64,000 nt of DNA from the NCBI RefSeq assembly GCF_001524445.2, contig NZ_CP013418.1, positions 1,116,001-1,180,000 of the forward strand, given 5' to 3'. Origin of the DNA: Burkholderia savannae (GTDB taxonomy: Bacteria > Pseudomonadota > Gammaproteobacteria > Burkholderiales > Burkholderiaceae). A program made the position numbers and the translations under genes. Below the pieces are notes generated by a model that worked only from the letters and a program-made list of their open reading frames with translations, was not told where the DNA came from and made no database searches. Below, piece after piece: positions 1-8,917 of the stretch. The first letter of the stretch is position 1; each line of letters opens with the position of its first letter.

Positions 1-168
1 TACCAGCCGTCGCGCGGCAACGAAACGACCTATCCGGACGACATTCAGGCCGCGCAGCGCCGTCTCGACGCGAAGCGCCTCGCCGCGCGCAAGGCCGCCG
101 AGGCCGCGTACGGCCCCGCCGTCGCGGGCGCGGCGCAAGCCGGCAAGCCCGCGGCGGGCGTGCAGTAA
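1..168 (+). CDS. DUF4148-type protein, 3' end only
   Basis: The first 55 codons of the window form an open frame ending in TAA. The sequence (YQPSRGNETTYPDDIQAAQR near its start) fits the C-terminal part of the small secreted DUF4148 proteins common in Burkholderia, which end in a repeated 'YPxDIQAAxxR' helix followed by an Ala/Gly-rich tail. The 5' part with the signal peptide lies outside the window. Function of the family is unknown; family call is by recall of the motif, so moderate confidence. Confidence 0.6.
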   Translation, partial: YQPSRGNETTYPDDIQAAQRRLDAKRLAARKAAEAAYGPAVAGAAQAGKPAAGVQ

Positions 169-589
169 ACGAACGTCGTTGAGGAGACGTCGGGCAAGGA
201 GACATCACGGATGAAGAGGCGATGCGAGATGCGTCGTCTCTTCGCTGTCTTGCTGTCTTGCTGTCTTGCTGTCTTGCTGTCTTGCTGTCTTGCTGTCTTG
301 CTGTTCAGCAGCTTCTCTATTTATTCAGCGGCCATTTCGCGGCATTTCCGTCGCAGCCGCTCGATCCGCGCGTCGTCCCCTTGTTTGTTTGGCCGCGCGT
401 GGCCGAAGCGAAGCGCGGCGCCCCCGCGAACGTGTGCATCATCTCGATGAAAGCCGCCACGCCGTGCAATCTCCGCTGCCCGACACCCGCGACGCCCGAA
501 GAAAACAAGGCGCGACACGCAACGCGCGGCCGCCCGTCGAGCGCGGCCGCGCATCGCGTCGATATCGGAGGATTCGCTCAGTGACTCAC
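169..589. other. Intergenic stretch with tandem repeat
   Basis: No convincing gene. It contains the 8-bp repeat at 244-304 and, just before the LysR stop, a short duplicated CTCAGTGACT-like motif (about 578-600). Open frames through the repeat encode only repeat-derived LLSCCLAV peptides and have no ribosome binding site. Confidence 0.6.
244..304. repeat. 8-bp tandem repeat (TGCTGTCT), about 7.5 copies
   Basis: Perfect head-to-tail copies of an 8-bp unit, between the DUF4148 gene and the 3' end of the LysR gene. The unit is not a multiple of three and the tract is outside any supported gene, so copy-number change would be neutral for coding. It is a likely variable-number locus. Confidence 0.9.
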
Positions 590-1600
590 TCAGTGACTGA
601 GCGCGTGCGCCGCTTCGAGCCCGACTTCGAGCGACGCGGCGATCGCGCTTTGCGTCGCATCGGACGCCTCCGCGCCGATCGCCGACAGCATCGCTTCGTC
701 GCGCGCGATCATCTTCGGCATGTGAAAGCGCAGCGCATCGACCCAGGTCCGCACTTTCGCGTCGATGAAGCGGCGCGACGGATAGAGCGCATAGACGTTC
801 ATCTTCTGCAGCCGGTGCGCGGGCAGCACGCGCACGAGTTTGCCGCAGCGCAGGTCTTCGATCGCCGCATAAAGCGGCAGCATGCCGATGCCGATGCCCG
901 CGCGGATCGCGACCGCGAGCGACTCGGCGGTATTGGTCTGCACTGGGCCGTCGACCTTGATCTCCTCGGTGCCGTTCGGCCCTTCGAGCAGCCATTCGTG
1001 CGTCGGAAACGCGGGCGTGCGCAGCGTGAGGCACGCGTGCCGCGCGAGATCGCGCGGCGTGCGCGGCGCGCCGTGCGCACGCAAATACGCGGGCGTCGCG
1101 CACAGGATGCTGAACGTCGAGCCGAGCAGATGCGACACGAGCTCGGAATCGGGCAGCGACGACGCGGTCACGACCGCCATGTCGCTCGAGCCGTCGAACA
1201 GATCGGGCATCCGCTGCGACAGCGTGAGCTCGATCGACACGTCCGGATGCTGACTGCGATACGCGGTGAGCGCAGGCAATACGTAATGCTGGCCGATGCT
1301 CGCGAAGCTGTGCATCCGCAGCACGCCCGCCGGACGCTCGTGCGCGCAGCTCGCTTCCTCCTCCGCCTGATCGACGTCCGCGAGGATCTGCCGGCATCGC
1401 AGCAGATAGCGCTCGCCCGCGGGCGTGAGCGCAAGGCGCCGGGTCGAGCGGTTCATCAGCCGCGTGCGCAGCCGCGCCTCGAGCTCGGACACCGCGCGCG
1501 ACATCGCGCCCGTCGTCGAATTCAGCGATTGAGCGGCCGCCGTGAAGCTGCCCGCTTCCACCACGCGGGCGAACACCCGCATGTTCTGTAGCGTATCCAT
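590..1600 (-). CDS. LysR-family transcriptional regulator
   Basis: 336 residues from ATG at 1600 (MDTLQNMRVFARVVEAGSFT); an upstream in-frame start would add 24 residues with no family similarity. The N-terminal winged helix-turn-helix (about residues 1-60, with SFTAAAQSLNSTTGAMSRAV) and a periplasmic-binding-type effector domain give the normal LysR length. It is divergent from the FUSC efflux gene, with 211 bp between starts. That mirrors the arrangement of LysR regulators such as AaeR with aromatic-acid efflux genes, so control of the neighbour is a reasonable inference. The effector is unknown. Confidence 0.9.
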   Translation of the reverse strand: MDTLQNMRVFARVVEAGSFTAAAQSLNSTTGAMSRAVSELEARLRTRLMNRSTRRLALTPAGERYLLRCRQILADVDQAEEEASCAHERPAGVLRMHSFASIGQHYVLPALTAYRSQHPDVSIELTLSQRMPDLFDGSSDMAVVTASSLPDSELVSHLLGSTFSILCATPAYLRAHGAPRTPRDLARHACLTLRTPAFPTHEWLLEGPNGTEEIKVDGPVQTNTAESLAVAIRAGIGIGMLPLYAAIEDLRCGKLVRVLPAHRLQKMNVYALYPSRRFIDAKVRTWVDALRFHMPKMIARDEAMLSAIGAEASDATQSAIAASLEVGLEAAHALSH

Positions 1601-1656
1601 TCCCGTTCGAAACCTGTCGTAGAGCCGATATTGTCCTCCAGCGGAACCTGCGCATT

Positions 1657-1673
1657 GTTGCCGCCACGGCAAC
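1657..1673. promoter_or_regulatory. Inverted repeat, candidate LysR operator
   Basis: Perfect 7-bp inverted repeat GTTGCCG-CCA-CGGCAAC in the divergent LysR/FUSC promoter region, 57 bp upstream of the LysR start. It contains a T-N11-A arrangement as expected for LysR boxes. Binding is inferred from position and symmetry only. Confidence 0.5.
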
Positions 1674-1811
1674 TATGGTTTCCCTGCGGTTGCGTTAATG
1701 CGCGTGCGCGCGGCTCCTACAATCGGCGCCTCTCCGGTCGGACTGGCGTCGTCGCGCGAGGCCGGAGGCCCCGATTCGCGCCCGCCACCAGCACCGCCAC
1801 CAGCACCAGCC

Positions 1812-4076
1812 ATGAAGCACGAGCCCGCGCTACAGCGATTCCTCATCGATCCGCAACGATGGCAGGAGCGGCTGCGCAGCGTCGCCAGGCTCGCGCGCGA
1901 CTGGGCGGGCCGCGACGGCCTCGTCTGGCTGCATCTCGCGAAGACGATCGCGGCCGCGCTCGCCGCAATGGGCATCGCGATGCTGCTCGACCTGTCGCAG
2001 CCGAGAATCGCGATGACGACCGTGTTCGTGCTGATGCAACCGATGAGCGGGATGGTGCTCGCGAAGAGCTTCTATCGGGTGGTCGGCACGGGCGTCGGGC
2101 TCGTGGCCGCGCTCGCGTTGGGCGGCCTGTTCGCGCAGCAGCCGGAGCTGTACATGGCGGGCATCACGCTGTGGGTCGCGGGCTGCATCGCGGCCGCCGT
2201 GCGCAACCGGCACTTTCGCTGGTACGGCTACGTGCTCGCCGGCTACACGGCCGCGCTGATCGGCCTGCCCGCGGTGATGGCGCCGAACACGCTGTTCCTG
2301 TCGGCGCTCACGCGCGCGGCCGAAGTCGCGGTCGGCATCTTCTGCTCCGGCGCCGTCAGCGCGCTCGTGTTTCCGCTCAGCTCGAGCGACGCGCTGATGC
2401 GCACGCTGAATGCGCGGCACGCCGCTTTCGTCGCGTTCGCCGCGAGCACGCTCGCCGGCGCGGTCGAGCGCGGCGATTTCGAGCGGCGCTTCGCCGACTT
2501 CGTCGACGGCATCGTCGGCTTCGAGGCCACGCGCGCGTTCGCGTCGTTCGAGGACCCGCACATCCGTGCGCGCAGCCGGCGGCTCGCGCGGCTGAACAGC
2601 GAATTCATGAACGCGTGCGCGCGGCTTCATGCGTTCCATCAGTTGCTCAAGCGGTTGCGCGCGAGTCACGCGGTGGAAGTGCTCGCGGCGATCGGTCCGC
2701 ATGTCGACGCGCTGTCGGCCGCGCTGTCCGCGCTGCGCGGCGACTCCGCCCAACGGCGCGCGACGCAGTCGCGGTCGCCTTCACCTTCACCTTCCCCTTC
2801 ACCTTCACCATCGCCCGCGCTCGTCGAGCTGAGCGCGTACCTCGCCGCGCTGCCGAAACGCGCGCGCGCGTCGCGCCGCGCGGTCGAGACGCTCGCCCCG
2901 GCCTGCGCGCTCGACTTCGACACCGCGATCGAGCTGCTCCACCGCTTCGTCGACGAATTCCTCGGCTACGCTGAAACGCACGCGTCGCTCGCGCTCGACA
3001 GCCACGTGCTCGAGCGCTCGGTCACGCGCTACGCGGTGAAGACGAACCGCTACTTCGTCGGCTTCACGTTCCTGCGCACGCTCGTCGCGATGGGCGCGAT
3101 GAGCGCGTTCTGGATCGCGTCCGAATGGTCGAGCGGTGCTCTCGCGGTGATCGGCACGGCGATCGCGTGCGCGCTCAGCTCGACCGCGCCGCGCGCGAGC
3201 CGCTTCGTCGCGCAAATGGCCGCGGGCGCGGCGCTCGCGACGCTCACCGGCTATCTGTACGTCTGCTACGCGTATCCGCGCATCGACGGCTTCCCGCTCC
3301 TGTGCGCGGCGCTCGCCCCCGCGCTCGCGGCGGGCGCGTATCTCGCGACGCGCCCCGGCAAGTCCGGCTACGGGATCGGCTTCGTCGTGTTCTTCTGCCT
3401 GCTCGCGGGGCCGGACAACGTGATCGTCTATGCACCCGATGCGCTGATCAACAACGGCCTCGCGCTCGTCGTGTCGATGCTCGCCGCATCGATCGCGTTC
3501 GCGGTGGTGTTCCCCGCCGAGATGCCCTGGCTCACCGGCAGAATCGCGCGCGATCTGCGCCGCCAGATCACGCTCGCGTGCGACGGCCCGCTGTCGGGCC
3601 TCGAGCAGCGCTTCCAGTCGAGCTCGCACGATCTGATGTCGCAACTGCGCAACCTGCTCACGAAGCGCTCGCGACGGCATCGCGACGCGCTGCGCTGGAT
3701 GCTCGCGACGCTCGAAGTGGGCCATGCGGTGATCGACTTGCGCCGCGAGATGCAGGCGTTCACGGCCGCGCAGCCCGCACAGGCGCTGCGCTGGCGCGCG
3801 TTGATCGACGCGGTGCGCGATGCGCTGCCACGGCTTTTCGAGACACCCGACGCGCATCGGCTCGCGCGTGCGCTGAAGTCCGTCAATCTCGCGATCCGTG
3901 CGGTCCGGCACACGCAGCACCTGTGGTCCGCGGTGCCCGCCGAGCGTCGTCAGATGCAGCGCATCGTCAGTTGCCTGCACTTCATCCGCAGCGCGCTGAT
4001 CGACGGGGACGCGCCTTTCAATCGCGGCTCGCGCGCCCGTGAACGCGTGCGCGCAAGACGCGGCTCGCGCGGCTGA
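1812..4076 (+). CDS. FUSC-family inner-membrane efflux protein (AaeB-like)
   Basis: 754 residues from the ATG at 1812; a longer frame upstream would add a Pro/Ala-rich stretch and looks like leader sequence. The protein shows two sets of hydrophobic helices (about residues 35-190 and 400-560), each followed by a large cytoplasmic domain. This is the FUSC/PET layout of p-hydroxybenzoic-acid efflux protein AaeB and related transporters. Near residue 325 it carries a run of Ser-Pro dipeptides encoded by a hexameric repeat, in the cytoplasmic loop. Together with the divergent LysR gene this suggests inducible export of an aromatic or weak organic acid. No membrane-fusion partner gene is adjacent. 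Confidence 0.8.
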   Translation: MKHEPALQRFLIDPQRWQERLRSVARLARDWAGRDGLVWLHLAKTIAAALAAMGIAMLLDLSQPRIAMTTVFVLMQPMSGMVLAKSFYRVVGTGVGLVAALALGGLFAQQPELYMAGITLWVAGCIAAAVRNRHFRWYGYVLAGYTAALIGLPAVMAPNTLFLSALTRAAEVAVGIFCSGAVSALVFPLSSSDALMRTLNARHAAFVAFAASTLAGAVERGDFERRFADFVDGIVGFEATRAFASFEDPHIRARSRRLARLNSEFMNACARLHAFHQLLKRLRASHAVEVLAAIGPHVDALSAALSALRGDSAQRRATQSRSPSPSPSPSPSPSPALVELSAYLAALPKRARASRRAVETLAPACALDFDTAIELLHRFVDEFLGYAETHASLALDSHVLERSVTRYAVKTNRYFVGFTFLRTLVAMGAMSAFWIASEWSSGALAVIGTAIACALSSTAPRASRFVAQMAAGAALATLTGYLYVCYAYPRIDGFPLLCAALAPALAAGAYLATRPGKSGYGIGFVVFFCLLAGPDNVIVYAPDALINNGLALVVSMLAASIAFAVVFPAEMPWLTGRIARDLRRQITLACDGPLSGLEQRFQSSSHDLMSQLRNLLTKRSRRHRDALRWMLATLEVGHAVIDLRREMQAFTAAQPAQALRWRALIDAVRDALPRLFETPDAHRLARALKSVNLAIRAVRHTQHLWSAVPAERRQMQRIVSCLHFIRSALIDGDAPFNRGSRARERVRARRGSRG
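2778..2813 (+). repeat. 6-bp repeat encoding Ser-Pro dipeptides
   Basis: About six imperfect copies of a CCTTCA-type hexamer inside the FUSC gene. The unit is a multiple of three, so changes in copy number only lengthen or shorten an (SP)n linker. Confidence 0.8.
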
Positions 4077-4202
4077 CACGCGAAACGATCGTTGTGCGAA
4101 ATGGAAAGAAGCTCCCCACGCCCGGCGATTAATTCAATCCGATTCGGGTCATATAGTTTCATCACCGTCGAGCAAGACGGAAACCCTCAAGGAGAAAATC
4201 AA

Positions 4203-4421
4203 ATGAAGTCGCTGCAAATCGCCGTCGTCGCGCTGTCGCTGTCCGCCGTCATGGCCGCCGCTCATGCGCAACCCGCCGCCGCCGACGCGGGCCGGCAACC
4301 GGCGAACCGCACCGAGGCCGTGCAAGCCGCCGGCCGCGTCCCCGCCGCTCATCAAGACGGCCAGGAACCGAACGCATGCGTCGGCCCGGTCAGCTTCTGC
4401 AACATCTACTTCGGCAGCTAA
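4203..4421 (+). CDS. Small secreted protein, unknown function
   Basis: 72 residues from ATG at 4203, preceded by a good Shine-Dalgarno (AAGGAG, about 8 nt upstream), which settles the start. The first 22 residues (MKSLQIAVVALSLSAVMAAA, then HA before QPAAAD) are a clear Sec signal peptide. The mature part is about 50 residues, Ala/Gln rich, ending in a conserved-looking VGPVSFCNIYFGS segment with two cysteines (CVGPVSFC) that could form a disulfide. The gene stands alone and is followed by a strong terminator. I do not recognise the family. Confidence 0.8.
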   Translation: MKSLQIAVVALSLSAVMAAAHAQPAAADAGRQPANRTEAVQAAGRVPAAHQDGQEPNACVGPVSFCNIYFGS

Positions 4422-4448
4422 GCGTCGTGCGCGCCGCGCTCGGGACCG

Positions 4449-4478
4449 AACGGAAAGCTCGACACGAGCTTTCCGTTT
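4449..4478 (+). terminator. Rho-independent terminator
   Basis: 13-bp perfect stem (AACGGAAAGCTCG and its complement) with a 3-nt loop ending in TTT, 28 bp after the stop of the small secreted protein. The short T-run is weak but the stem is strong. Confidence 0.75.
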
Positions 4479-4594
4479 CATGACTTCAAGCTGTCAAATT
4501 CATTTGCGAGACTGCGCGCTCGACTCACCGCACGCGCAACACTCCGACGAGCGGCGGTGCCTTCCAGCCGATTCTTCCTCGCTCCTCCGTTTCG

Positions 4595-6238
4595 ATGAAA
4601 CGCCGCCTCGCCCGCCTCCTCGCCCCGACCCTGCTGTGCGCCGCGCTTGCCGCTTGCGGCGCCGGCGACGTGAACGACAACGGCACGCCGCCCGCCGCGC
4701 AGCCGAATCCGGCGCCCGAAGCGCCGGCGCCCTCTCCCGCGCCCGCCGCGCCCACCTACTATCAGACGAAGACGCCTTATCGTCCACAGCAGGACGCTTC
4801 GACGTACGAAGCGCCTCCCGCGGGCTACGCGCCCGTCTATACCGAGATGGTCGCGCGCCACGGCTCGCGCGGGCTGTCCGGTTTCAAGTACGACGGCGCG
4901 ATTTACGACATGCTGCAGAAGGCGGACGCCGACGGCGCGCTCACGCCGCTCGGCCGGCAGTTGAAGGCCGACACGTTCGCGATGATGAGGGCGAACGCGC
5001 TGCTCGGCTATGGCGTCGCGGGCATCTCGACGCCCGGCTACGGCAATCTCACGCAGGTCGGCATCCGCGAGCACCGGCAGCTCGCCGCGCGGCTGCTCAC
5101 GCGGCTGCCCGCGCTGTTCGACTCGGCTGCCGGCGCGGCGGCGGGCAACGCGGCGCGCAAGATCGTCGTCGTGAGTTCCGGCCAGGATCGCGCGGTCGAC
5201 AGCGCGACGTTCTTTTCCGGCGCGCTCGTGGCCGCACGCCCCGCGCTCGCGCCGGCGATCACGCTGCCGCCCGCGCCCGCCGGCTATCCGGAAGGCGCGC
5301 CGGTTGCGCAAGCCGCGGGCGTCAATCGCTTCCTGCTTTACTTCCATGCACTGAAGCCCGCCACCGATCTCGTCGCGTCGACGGCCGATCCGTATTACGC
5401 GACCTATCGCGACAGCCTCGCGTATCAGGCCTACGGAGGCGATCCCGTCGCCGCCGCGAAACTCGACGCGATCGTGCAATCGCCGCAAACGGCGCAGGTC
5501 GCGCAAGCGGTGCTCGCCGGGCTCGTCGCGCCCGAGTTCGTCGCGAAGCTCGGCACCGCGGGCTACACGTTCTCGAACACGGGCGCTTACGCGTTCGCGT
5601 CGGCGGACGGCAAATTCGCCAACACGGTGAAGGGCGACGGCAAGACGAAGATCAAATCGGCCGCCGACGCCGCGAACGTGCTGTACAACCTGCTGCAGGT
5701 CGCGCCCGCGATGACGGCCGAAACAGGCGGCGTCGCGATGGAGCGCTACATCGCCGCGCCGCAGGCCGAGCACCTCGCGTATCTTCAGGACGCCGAGGAT
5801 TTCTACGGGAAAGGCCCGGGCGTCGCCGAAGCGAATCCCGTCACGTACCGGATGGCGCAGGCGCTCGTCGACGATTTCTTCGGCGAGATCGACGCGATCG
5901 CACGCGGCGACCTGACGAACGCGGCGAAGCTGCGCTTCACGCACGCCGAGGTCGTGATCCCGTTCGCGTCGATCCTGAAGCTCGGGAACGTGTTCGCCCC
6001 CGTGCCGCAGGCGCAAACCTACACGTATGCGAGCAACCCGTGGCGCGGCGAGACGGTGTCGCCGATGGCCGCGAACCTGCAGTGGGACGTGTATCGCAAC
6101 GGATCACGGCTCATCGTGAAGATGCTGTACAACGAGCGCGAAACCGATTTCCAGCCCGCGTGCGACGACGCGCGGATCGCGCCCGGCAGCCGCTTCTACG
6201 ACTACGCGGGCTTGAAACGCTGCCACGGCTATCGCTGA
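4595..6238 (+). CDS. Branch-2 histidine phosphatase lipoprotein (acid phosphatase)
   Basis: 547 residues. Residues 1-21 are a lipoprotein signal with lipobox LAAC (Cys21), followed by a Pro/Ala-rich spacer. The RHG catalytic motif is MVARHGSRG (Arg88, His89, Arg92), and the distal acid motif is HAE (His450-Glu452). HAE, rather than HD, is the proton-donor variant seen in multiple-inositol-polyphosphate phosphatases. The protein should hydrolyse phosphomonoesters, possibly phytate, at the cell surface or in the periplasm. The 3' end overlaps the convergent peptidase gene by 10 bp. Confidence 0.85.
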   Translation: MKRRLARLLAPTLLCAALAACGAGDVNDNGTPPAAQPNPAPEAPAPSPAPAAPTYYQTKTPYRPQQDASTYEAPPAGYAPVYTEMVARHGSRGLSGFKYDGAIYDMLQKADADGALTPLGRQLKADTFAMMRANALLGYGVAGISTPGYGNLTQVGIREHRQLAARLLTRLPALFDSAAGAAAGNAARKIVVVSSGQDRAVDSATFFSGALVAARPALAPAITLPPAPAGYPEGAPVAQAAGVNRFLLYFHALKPATDLVASTADPYYATYRDSLAYQAYGGDPVAAAKLDAIVQSPQTAQVAQAVLAGLVAPEFVAKLGTAGYTFSNTGAYAFASADGKFANTVKGDGKTKIKSAADAANVLYNLLQVAPAMTAETGGVAMERYIAAPQAEHLAYLQDAEDFYGKGPGVAEANPVTYRMAQALVDDFFGEIDAIARGDLTNAAKLRFTHAEVVIPFASILKLGNVFAPVPQAQTYTYASNPWRGETVSPMAANLQWDVYRNGSRLIVKMLYNERETDFQPACDDARIAPGSRFYDYAGLKRCHGYR

Positions 6239-7359
6239 GCGTCGCCCGCGCGCGGCCGCCAGCCGGCCTCGCGCAGCGCGTCGACGAGCCGCGCGGCGCC
6301 GAGCGCCTCGACCTGCACGCCGCGCGCCGATAGATCGGTCGCCGCGACGAGCGCGTTGACGATCGCCTCCTCGACCGCTTCCGCCGCCGCATCGAACAGC
6401 GCCGAGATGTGCTCGTCGGCGACCATCCGCACGCCGACCGTCGTCGGCCCCGGTCGGCCGTAGCTCGCGATCGGCAGGCCGGCGTTGCCGGTCGCGAACG
6501 CGACGAAGATGTCGCCGCTCGAGTTGTCGGTGCCGCCGCCGACGCGTGCGAGCCCGACGCTCGCGCGCTGCGCGAGCCGCGTGCATTGATGCGGCAGCAG
6601 CGGCGCGTCAGTCGCGAGCGTCACGACGATCGAGCCCATGCCGGGCTCGCCCGCCGCGCCCGGCGCGCGGAACGGCGAATGAATCTCGTGCAGCACTTCG
6701 CCGACCGGATAGCCCGCGACGCGCAGCGCCGCGCGCTGCCCGTAGTTCGCCTGCACGAGCGCGCCGACCGTCCAGCCGCCCGCCGTGTCGGCGACGACAC
6801 GCGACGCGGTGCCGATGCCGCCCTTGAACTCGTGGCAGATCATGCCGGTGCCGCCGCCGACGCAGCCCTCTTCGACCGCGCCCGAACGCGCGGCGGCCAG
6901 CGCCTGCGCGACATGCCCGACGCGCACGTGCTGGCCCCAGATGTCGTTCAGGAGTCCGTCGAACGTCTCCATCACGACCGGCATGCACCAGTACACGTGC
7001 TCGCGATCGCGCGCGCCGCCCTGCGCGCGCTCGGCCGCGATCAGCGCGTCGCGCACGATGCCGACGCTGTGCGTGTTCGTGTACGCGATCGGCGTCGTCA
7101 AAAGCCCCGCCTCGCGAATCCATTCGAGCCCGGTCGCGTCGCCATTGCCGTTCAGCACGTGAACGCCCGCGAAGCACGGCTCGTCGCGCGCGCGGCCGGC
7201 GCGCGGCTCGATCACCGTCACGCCGGTATGCGCCGACGCGTCGCCCGCGTCGACGTGCACCGTGCGATGCCCGACCCGCACGCCCGCGACGTCGGTGATC
7301 GCGTTGAAGCGCCCCGGCTTGCCGCGGCCGATGCGAATGCCCAGATCTCGTATGCGCAT
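6229..7359 (-). CDS. P1-family (DmpA/BapA-type) aminopeptidase
   Basis: 376 residues from ATG at 7359, with AGAGAGG upstream. This Ntn-type fold is made as a precursor that cleaves itself before a serine which becomes the N-terminal nucleophile of the beta chain. Family landmarks are the N-terminal ITDVAGVRVGH motif, the glycine-rich GGGTGM (about residues 168-173), and the cleavage/nucleophile region GGTDNSSGDIF with Ser281 as predicted nucleophile. Related enzymes release N-terminal D-amino or beta-amino residues from peptides. It lies 29 bp downstream of an amino-acid permease gene on the same strand, so the two are probably one operon for uptake and use of unusual peptides or amino acids. 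Confidence 0.85.
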   Translation of the reverse strand: MRIRDLGIRIGRGKPGRFNAITDVAGVRVGHRTVHVDAGDASAHTGVTVIEPRAGRARDEPCFAGVHVLNGNGDATGLEWIREAGLLTTPIAYTNTHSVGIVRDALIAAERAQGGARDREHVYWCMPVVMETFDGLLNDIWGQHVRVGHVAQALAAARSGAVEEGCVGGGTGMICHEFKGGIGTASRVVADTAGGWTVGALVQANYGQRAALRVAGYPVGEVLHEIHSPFRAPGAAGEPGMGSIVVTLATDAPLLPHQCTRLAQRASVGLARVGGGTDNSSGDIFVAFATGNAGLPIASYGRPGPTTVGVRMVADEHISALFDAAAEAVEEAIVNALVAATDLSARGVQVEALGAARLVDALREAGWRPRAGDAQR

Positions 7360-7388
7360 GCTGATGGTCCTCTCTTTCGGTTCGTGGT

Positions 7389-8795
7389 TCAGAGTTCGCG
7401 GAACGCCGCGCTGCGGCGCGCCCAGAGTGCATAAGTCGCGAGCGATACGACGGCGAGCCCGGCGATGATGTACAGGTCGGTCGGCTTGGTCGCGGCGGCG
7501 ATCGTCGTATAGAGCGTATACCCCGCTCCGGCGATCGCGACGACGGGCGGCAGCGGCCACCACGGCATCCGGTAATGATGATCGACGTCGCGCCGCGTCA
7601 CGCGGCTCGCAAGCGCCGCGATGCCGACGGCGAGATAGATGAGCAGCAGCAGATCGACCGTGAACGCGGTCAGCTCGTCGAGGCTCGACACGAACACGAG
7701 CAGCGTCGAAGGCACCGCGAGCGTGAGCGTCGCGATCCACGGCGACTCGAGGCGCGGATGGATGCGCGTGAACGCGCCGTTGCAGGTGCGCGACCACAAT
7801 GCATGGCGCCCGCTGCTGTACAGGAAGCGCCCGACCATGATGACGATCGCGATGATCGCGTTGAACACCGACAGGAAAATGCCGCCGCTCACGACGCGCG
7901 ACACGCCCGAATTGCTGAGCGCGCGCACGACGTAGCCGATCGGATCGGCGCTTTTCGCGAGCTCGACGAACGACGGCGCGCCGAGCACGATCGCGGTGAG
8001 CGGCACGAGTTCGACGACGAGGATCACCGCGAGCGAGCAGATCACGGCCTTCGCGATGTCGCGGTTGCCGCCTTCGAGATCTTCGGCGAGAAACACGGCC
8101 GCGCCGAAGCCGTTGTAGCAGAAGATCGCGGTGCCGACGGCCGGCATGATCGCGGCGAGCGTCGCGGGCACGAGCGCGGCTCCGCTCACGACGACCGGAT
8201 TGACGAGCGCGAGCGCCGGGCGATGCGGTTCGGAAAAGCCGAGATACGCGATCAGCGCGAGCACGAGGATCTCGATCACGAGAAACGCGCCGGTGATCCA
8301 CGCGTTCGTGCGAATGTTCAGGATGCCTAGCGCATAGCTCGCGAGCACGATCGCGAGCGCGACCGACTGATTGCCGAACTGCGTGCCGAGCGCGGCATTC
8401 AGGTAAGGCGCGGCGCCGCTCGCGAGCACGGCCGGAATGAACACGTTCACGGCGAGCACCGCGACGAAGGTCAGATAGCCGGGCAGCGCGCCGAACACGC
8501 GCTTGACCATCACGTACTCGCCGCCCGCGCTGCGATGCGCGGCGCTCAGTTCTGCGTAGCAAAGCGCGAACGCGAACGCGAGCAGCCCGCCGAGCACGAA
8601 CGACATCACCGCGCCGCTGCCCGCCTGCTGGATCGCGAACGGCGCGATCACGAAGATCGAGCTCGCGGGCGTCACGCCCGACACGGTGATCATCACGACG
8701 TCGCGCACGCCGAGCGAGCGCACGAGCGTGTCCCGTGCGCGCGTTTCGGCCGGCGCGGCGGCCGCCGTGCTCGAGGACTCCGATATCATCGCCAT
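7389..8795 (-). CDS. APC-superfamily amino-acid permease
   Basis: 468 residues from ATG at 8795, chosen because CAAAGGAGAG lies just upstream; a longer frame adds 27 residues without support. About twelve hydrophobic helices are visible. The first contains the unwound-helix signature VSGVTPASSIFVIAP expected of APC-type amino-acid/polyamine transporters. It is the first gene of a probable two-gene operon with the DmpA-type peptidase, and divergent from a LuxR-type regulator that may control it. The substrate cannot be read from the sequence. Confidence 0.87.
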   Translation of the reverse strand: MAMISESSSTAAAAPAETRARDTLVRSLGVRDVVMITVSGVTPASSIFVIAPFAIQQAGSGAVMSFVLGGLLAFAFALCYAELSAAHRSAGGEYVMVKRVFGALPGYLTFVAVLAVNVFIPAVLASGAAPYLNAALGTQFGNQSVALAIVLASYALGILNIRTNAWITGAFLVIEILVLALIAYLGFSEPHRPALALVNPVVVSGAALVPATLAAIMPAVGTAIFCYNGFGAAVFLAEDLEGGNRDIAKAVICSLAVILVVELVPLTAIVLGAPSFVELAKSADPIGYVVRALSNSGVSRVVSGGIFLSVFNAIIAIVIMVGRFLYSSGRHALWSRTCNGAFTRIHPRLESPWIATLTLAVPSTLLVFVSSLDELTAFTVDLLLLIYLAVGIAALASRVTRRDVDHHYRMPWWPLPPVVAIAGAGYTLYTTIAAATKPTDLYIIAGLAVVSLATYALWARRSAAFREL

Positions 8796-8917
8796 CTTGC
8801 TCTCCTTTGCCGCAGGTTTTTTGAACGCCCATACTCGGGCAACGCATGGCGCGCAGTCTAGGAAGCCAAATTGCACGCCGCCATTCCCCCTTGGGGTTAC
8901 GCCAAATCGGGGCGCAC

